A stretch of DNA of 37,646 nt. It comes from Flavobacterium sp. HTF. Its GTDB lineage: Bacteria > Bacteroidota > Bacteroidia > Flavobacteriales > Flavobacteriaceae. Below the pieces are notes generated by a model. That model was not told where the DNA came from, searched no databases, and saw nothing but the letters and a program-made list of their open reading frames with translations. The DNA lies in assembly GCF_003105115.1 (NCBI RefSeq), contig NZ_QETH01000043.1, forward strand, positions 1 to 37,646, given 5' to 3'. Both the position numbers and the translations under genes were made by a program. Below are positions 34,241 through 37,646 of the stretch, in pieces; positions within the stretch are counted from its first letter, which is position 1; each line of letters starts with the position of its first letter.

Positions 34241-35704
34241 TTATAATTTACTGATATAACTTCCGTATGTATCTTTAAACTGATGTCCTTTTGCAAAACG
34301 GTCTTTACTTAGTTTTCTGTATTCGACCAATGCCCACAAAATAAATTCTTTCATAAAATACTGGTCTTTTTTATCGAGCTGAGGCTGATATTTTTTAATT
34401 AAATCCTCAAGCGGAGTTACTTCATCCAATATAGCCTGATATTCAGCATCAGAACAATCGTCTAGTAATTCAAAACCACTTTCGGCAAAAAACCATTCAA
34501 TTAAATCTGTATAAGGTGTTTTTTCGCCCGGTTTTTCGAGTTTTTCAATCTTAGGGAAATATTCAGAAAACAAGGTACGAATTGCAGATCCGATAAGGCT
34601 TTGTGCAACAAATGCCGCTCCCTCCTGCTCTCCTTCATAAACCAATTCTACTTTTCCGGTAATAGCCGGAATAATTCCAACAAAATCAGACAAACGCAAA
34701 ATAGTTGTATCCGCACCTGATAATAAGGCACGTCGTTCTGCGGTGCTAATCAGGTTTTCAAAAGCAGTAATACTCATTCTCGCACTTACACCACTTTTGT
34801 TGTCAATATATTCGCTCTCACGGGCTTCAAAGCTAATTTGCTCTAAAATATCTCTCGCAAGGCCTGGCACATATACAACATCACTTTGATTTTTGTCTAA
34901 TTTGGCTTCCTGCTCCGTAATTGTTCTGGCAATTTTTACGGTCTCCGGATAATGTGTTAAGATTTGGGAACCAATTCTGTCTTTTAGTGGCGTTACAATA
35001 CTTCCTCTGTTTGTATAATCTTCAGGATTTGCCGTAAAAACAAATTGCATATCAAGCGGCATTCTCAGTTTAAAACCTCTGATCTGAATATCGCCTTCCT
35101 GCAAAATATTGAAGAGTGCCACCTGAATTCTGGCTTGTAAATCAGGTAATTCATTAATTACAAATATGCTGCGGTTTGCTCTCGGAATCATTCCGAAATG
35201 AATTACACGATCGTCTGCATAAGACAGTTTTAAATTTGCTGCTTTTATGGGGTCAACGTCACCTATTAAATCGGCAACGGTAACATCGGGAGTTGCCAGT
35301 TTTTCGAAAAAACGTTCGTTTCTGTGCAACCACGAAACAGGTGTTTCGTCTCCTTTTTCAGCAATAAGGTCTTTCGCAAAACGTGAAATCGGATTCAGCG
35401 GATCATCATTAATTTCTGAACCTGAAACAAACGGAATATATTCGTCCAGCAATTCGACCATTTTTCGTGCCAAACGTGTTTTAGCCTGACCGCGAAGTCC
35501 TAAGAGATTAATATTATGACGGGATAAAATCGCTCTTTCCAATTCCGGAATTACCGTATTCTCAAATCCGTGAACTCCTTCAAAAACTGCTTTCCCTGAT
35601 TTTATTTTCTCACGGAGATTATTTCGTAATTCGTCTTTAATACTTATACTTTTATACCCTGAGGCTTTTAATTCTCCTAATGTTTTTATGTTGTTTATTT
35701 CCAT
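34241..35704 (-). CDS. MoxR/ChlI-like AAA+ ATPase
   Basis: 487 residues. Walker A is GLRGQAKT (Lys75), and the Walker B region reads SIFVINELPDL, with Asn184 where most AAA+ proteins have Asp and Glu185 kept. Sensor 1 is FTANPEDYTNRG, and PLKDRIGSQI holds the Arg finger. This is the magnesium-chelatase-like branch of the MoxR AAA+ group, which works with VWA-domain partners as a chaperone or metal-insertion machine. The VWA gene lies 42 nt upstream in the same operon, matching this pattern. There is no chlorophyll or cobalamin gene nearby, so true chelatase activity is unlikely. Confidence 0.88.
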   Translation of the reverse strand: MEINNIKTLGELKASGYKSISIKDELRNNLREKIKSGKAVFEGVHGFENTVIPELERAILSRHNINLLGLRGQAKTRLARKMVELLDEYIPFVSGSEINDDPLNPISRFAKDLIAEKGDETPVSWLHRNERFFEKLATPDVTVADLIGDVDPIKAANLKLSYADDRVIHFGMIPRANRSIFVINELPDLQARIQVALFNILQEGDIQIRGFKLRMPLDMQFVFTANPEDYTNRGSIVTPLKDRIGSQILTHYPETVKIARTITEQEAKLDKNQSDVVYVPGLARDILEQISFEARESEYIDNKSGVSARMSITAFENLISTAERRALLSGADTTILRLSDFVGIIPAITGKVELVYEGEQEGAAFVAQSLIGSAIRTLFSEYFPKIEKLEKPGEKTPYTDLIEWFFAESGFELLDDCSDAEYQAILDEVTPLEDLIKKYQPQLDKKDQYFMKEFILWALVEYRKLSKDRFAKGHQFKDTYGSYISKL

Positions 35705-35746
35705 TTTTATTGAAATATCGATTTGTATTTTTTTGCAGATAATTAA

Positions 35747-36865
35747 TTAACGTATGCGTTTTTTTCTGTTTGTTTCGTAATCTTCAAAAATCATTTCACC
35801 CAAACCTTTAAGTCCGGTGTAAAATGCTTTTCCCTGATTGGCTTCCGTAAAATGATTCACAAAACGCTGTAAATAAGGGTCGTTTGCAATCATAAAGGTT
35901 GTAATCGGAATATGTAATTTTCTGGCTTGCTGTGCCTGTGTGTAACATTTATCTACAATATATTCGTCAAGCCCGTTACTGTTCATATAGTAGGAACCGT
36001 CGCGTTCGCGCACGCAGCTTGGTTTTCCGTCTGTGATCATAAAAATTTGCTTGTTGGTGTTTCGCTTTCTTCGCAAAATATCCATGGCCAGTTGCAAACC
36101 GGCAACAGTATTGGTATGGTAAGGGCCAACTTGTAAATAAGGTAAATCTTTGATCGGGATTGTCCAGGCATCATTTCCAAAAACCAAAATATCCAGCGTA
36201 TCTTTTGGGTAACGTGTAGTGATTAATTCGGCCAGTGCCATTGCTACTTTTTTGGCAGGAGTGATTCTGTCTTCGCCATACAAAATCATACTGTGGCTGA
36301 TATCAATCATGAGGACTGTACTCATTTGTGCCTTGTACTGCGTTTCTTCGACAACCAAATCATTTTCGGTAAGTTTAAAACCATCAACACCATTATTGAT
36401 TTGTGCGTTTCGCAAACTTTCAGTCAAAGAAATTCTTTCTAAACCATCGCCGAAATTAAATTCACGGAATTCTCCGGTATGCTCATCGCCATTTCCGGCA
36501 TGCTTGGTTTTGTGATTTCCGTTTCCGGAACGTTTTAAATTTCCGAAAATCTGATCTAAAGCCTGCTGCCTGATTGCACGTTCTGTTTTAGCAGTGATTC
36601 CAAAACCTGGTGTTCCATCCTCTTTGGCTTCGTCTTTTATGTAACCTTTCTTTTTTAAATCTTCGATAAAATCATCGATTGTGTAGTTCTCGTCGGTAAG
36701 TTTATATTCTTTGTCCAACTCCCGAAGCCAGTCTATAGCTTCATCAAAATCGCCCGAAGTATGGGTGATTAGCTCTTTGAAAATGCCAAAAAGTTTTTCA
36801 AACGGAGACTGAAACGGGGCTTCGTATGTCTTAAAATAAAAACCTTTTTTAAATTCGTTTTTCAT
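35747..36865 (-). CDS. VWA-domain protein, partner of the MoxR-like ATPase
   Basis: 372 residues. The C-terminal VWA domain (about 180-360) has an intact metal-ion-dependent adhesion site: Asp188-x-Ser190-x-Ser192 in MIDISHSM, a Thr in HTNTVAG and Asp in MITDGKPS. The N-terminal half (1-175) is helical with a Gly/His/Asn-rich stretch (about 112-130: KRSGNGNHKTKHAGNGDEH) that looks like a flexible linker. No signal peptide, so cytoplasmic. Upstream, a perfect 7-bp hairpin (36870-36889) ends 4 nt before the start codon and might reduce translation. Confidence 0.87.
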   Translation of the reverse strand: MKNEFKKGFYFKTYEAPFQSPFEKLFGIFKELITHTSGDFDEAIDWLRELDKEYKLTDENYTIDDFIEDLKKKGYIKDEAKEDGTPGFGITAKTERAIRQQALDQIFGNLKRSGNGNHKTKHAGNGDEHTGEFREFNFGDGLERISLTESLRNAQINNGVDGFKLTENDLVVEETQYKAQMSTVLMIDISHSMILYGEDRITPAKKVAMALAELITTRYPKDTLDILVFGNDAWTIPIKDLPYLQVGPYHTNTVAGLQLAMDILRRKRNTNKQIFMITDGKPSCVRERDGSYYMNSNGLDEYIVDKCYTQAQQARKLHIPITTFMIANDPYLQRFVNHFTEANQGKAFYTGLKGLGEMIFEDYETNRKKRIR

Positions 36866-36971
36866 AATCCTAAAATTACACTATTTTAGAATTATGAAAA
36901 AAGAAACGTTTATTAATTTTTAGTTAAAAAATTGAAGTAAAATATAAGGTTAACACTGTTAAGAGTAAGAA

Positions 36972-37349
36972 TTATTCAAACTTTCCATCAACATAAAACC
37001 ATGCCCCGTTTTCGAATTTAAAAGTAGAAAATTCATAATGTGTCTGGGGTTTGTTTTCGGCATTCAGAAAATAAGCCTTAAACTCAACCGTACTTTCTGT
37101 AAAACTTAAAATCTCAAGTTTTTGCCATCTATTACTGGTTGCCCATTTTAGGATTTCTGATTTCGAATAATATTTTCGTTCAGCTATATAAGTCGTTTCT
37201 AATAAATAATCCGCATTGTGGGTTGCATAAGCCGAATATCTCGAACGCATTAATGCCAATGCAGACGGTGCTTTTTGATTGCCTTCAAGATATAATCCGC
37301 AACAGTCTTTAAACAATAATCCTGTATCGCAAAAACATTTATTCTCCAT
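36972..37349 (-). CDS. YchJ-family SEC-C motif protein
   Basis: 125 residues from ATG 37349; an in-frame ATG at 37367 would add MEKSRL and a longer overlap. The N-terminal zinc site is CFCDTGLLFKDCCG (Cys5, Cys7, Cys16, Cys17 from MENK), and the body has the YchJ signature ALALMRSRYSAYATHNADYLLETTY, given as a landmark, followed by an NTF2-like fold with WFYVDGKFE at the end. E. coli YchJ has the same layout; function unknown. The start overlaps the end of the upstream gene by 11 bases, so the two are translationally coupled. Confidence 0.9.
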   Translation of the reverse strand: MENKCFCDTGLLFKDCCGLYLEGNQKAPSALALMRSRYSAYATHNADYLLETTYIAERKYYSKSEILKWATSNRWQKLEILSFTESTVEFKAYFLNAENKPQTHYEFSTFKFENGAWFYVDGKFE

Positions 37350-37572
37350 CAACCTGCTCTTCTCCATTGATTTTCACATGAAGCTGATTCAGTAAAACCT
37401 GATAACGGCTAATTTCTCTCAAGTCTTCGTCTTCTTCTGCAAAATCAAGTAATTCGTCTAATACATCATTTACTTCCAATAACTTATTATTGGCTTCTCT
37501 GTCATTTTTAGCCGCAATTAAATCTATAATTTCCTGTACACTTGCTTTTAAATCTTCAAATTTTGTATTCAT
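37339..37572 (-). CDS. Small acidic helical protein, hypothetical
   Basis: 77 residues, predicted all-helical: FEDLKASVQEIIDLIAAKND, EVNDVLDELLDFAEEDEDLR, ISRYQVLLNQLHVKI. Strongly acidic, no Cys, no membrane span or signal. I do not recognise a family. It overlaps the YchJ-like gene and is transcribed with it. The coding character is supported by the tight overlap and by a plausible amphipathic helical pattern. Confidence 0.7.
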   Translation of the reverse strand: MNTKFEDLKASVQEIIDLIAAKNDREANNKLLEVNDVLDELLDFAEEDEDLREISRYQVLLNQLHVKINGEEQVDGE

Positions 37573-37646
37573 ATATTATATATTGTTTTTTTGTTTTTTT
37601 AAATTATTCATTATCATTGTGGTTGGTAATGTTTTTTTTTTTTTTT
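37573..37646. other. Right edge, AT-rich leader ending in a poly-T tract
   Basis: Upstream region of the small acidic gene. It ends in a run of 15 T (37632-37646) at the window boundary, which may be a genuine terminator or spacer tract cut by the window, or a sequencing-contig end. Confidence 0.4.

Noticed and set aside
34241..36865. True magnesium chelatase or cobaltochelatase pair
   Set aside because: No other chlorophyll or cobalamin gene is present and the large H subunit is missing; a MoxR-VWA pair is the simpler reading.

Overview
The window is a low-GC chromosomal segment of a member of the Bacteroidota, most likely a Flavobacterium or close relative. The supporting evidence is a SusC/SusD glycan-uptake locus with a SusR-type regulator, surface-type lipoproteins with acidic residues just after the lipidated Cys, an MlaE-F-D set in Bacteroidota order, no purine-rich Shine-Dalgarno sites, and several promoters of the Bacteroidota type (TTG, about 19 nt, TAnnTTTG). 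No rRNA, tRNA, CRISPR array, insertion sequence or prophage gene was seen.

Layout. 1-960: non-coding sequence plus a 53-residue YtjA/DUF1328 membrane protein on the minus strand with a strong terminator. 964-5211: a GT4 glycosyltransferase fused to an alpha-toroid domain, then an autoregulated tetR-fabF pair bounded on both sides by the same terminator sequence. 5501-12473: envelope lipid-transport genes mlaE-mlaF-mlaD, a large AsmA-like protein, a low-affinity iron permease-like protein and an FAD-dependent oxidoreductase. 12577-17391: a MarR-GNAT fusion regulator, an AraC regulator, a family 6 DNA glycosylase, a DUF6526 protein, an unusual structured GC-rich intergenic element and an outer-membrane protein.

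17629-29278: a polysaccharide utilisation locus. On the minus strand are DUF5004 lipoprotein, secreted module protein, SusC, SusD, GH71/99-like protein and GH97 glucosidase; the SusR-like TPR-membrane-HTH regulator is divergent. SusC/D would bind and import an oligosaccharide, the GH97 enzyme would release glucose from alpha-glucosides, and the SusR-like protein would sense periplasmic sugar and activate the operon. A hairpin with a T tract between susD and the enzyme genes may lower expression of the enzymes relative to the transporter.

29488-37572 (all minus strand): sterol desaturase-like hydroxylase, glutamate dehydrogenase, a short structured leader or sRNA with a possible 28-residue peptide, an EamA transporter, a 2OG-Fe(II) oxygenase, a MoxR/ChlI-like ATPase with its VWA partner, a YchJ/SEC-C protein and a small hypothetical protein.

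The main observations beyond the genes are an octamer repeat (consensus AGRTNCTR) that follows the stop codon of five separate genes in the sense orientation, a three-way-junction-like element at 16151-16263, and the candidate leader RNA upstream of glutamate dehydrogenase. Gene functions are assigned from recognised motifs only; no database search was run.
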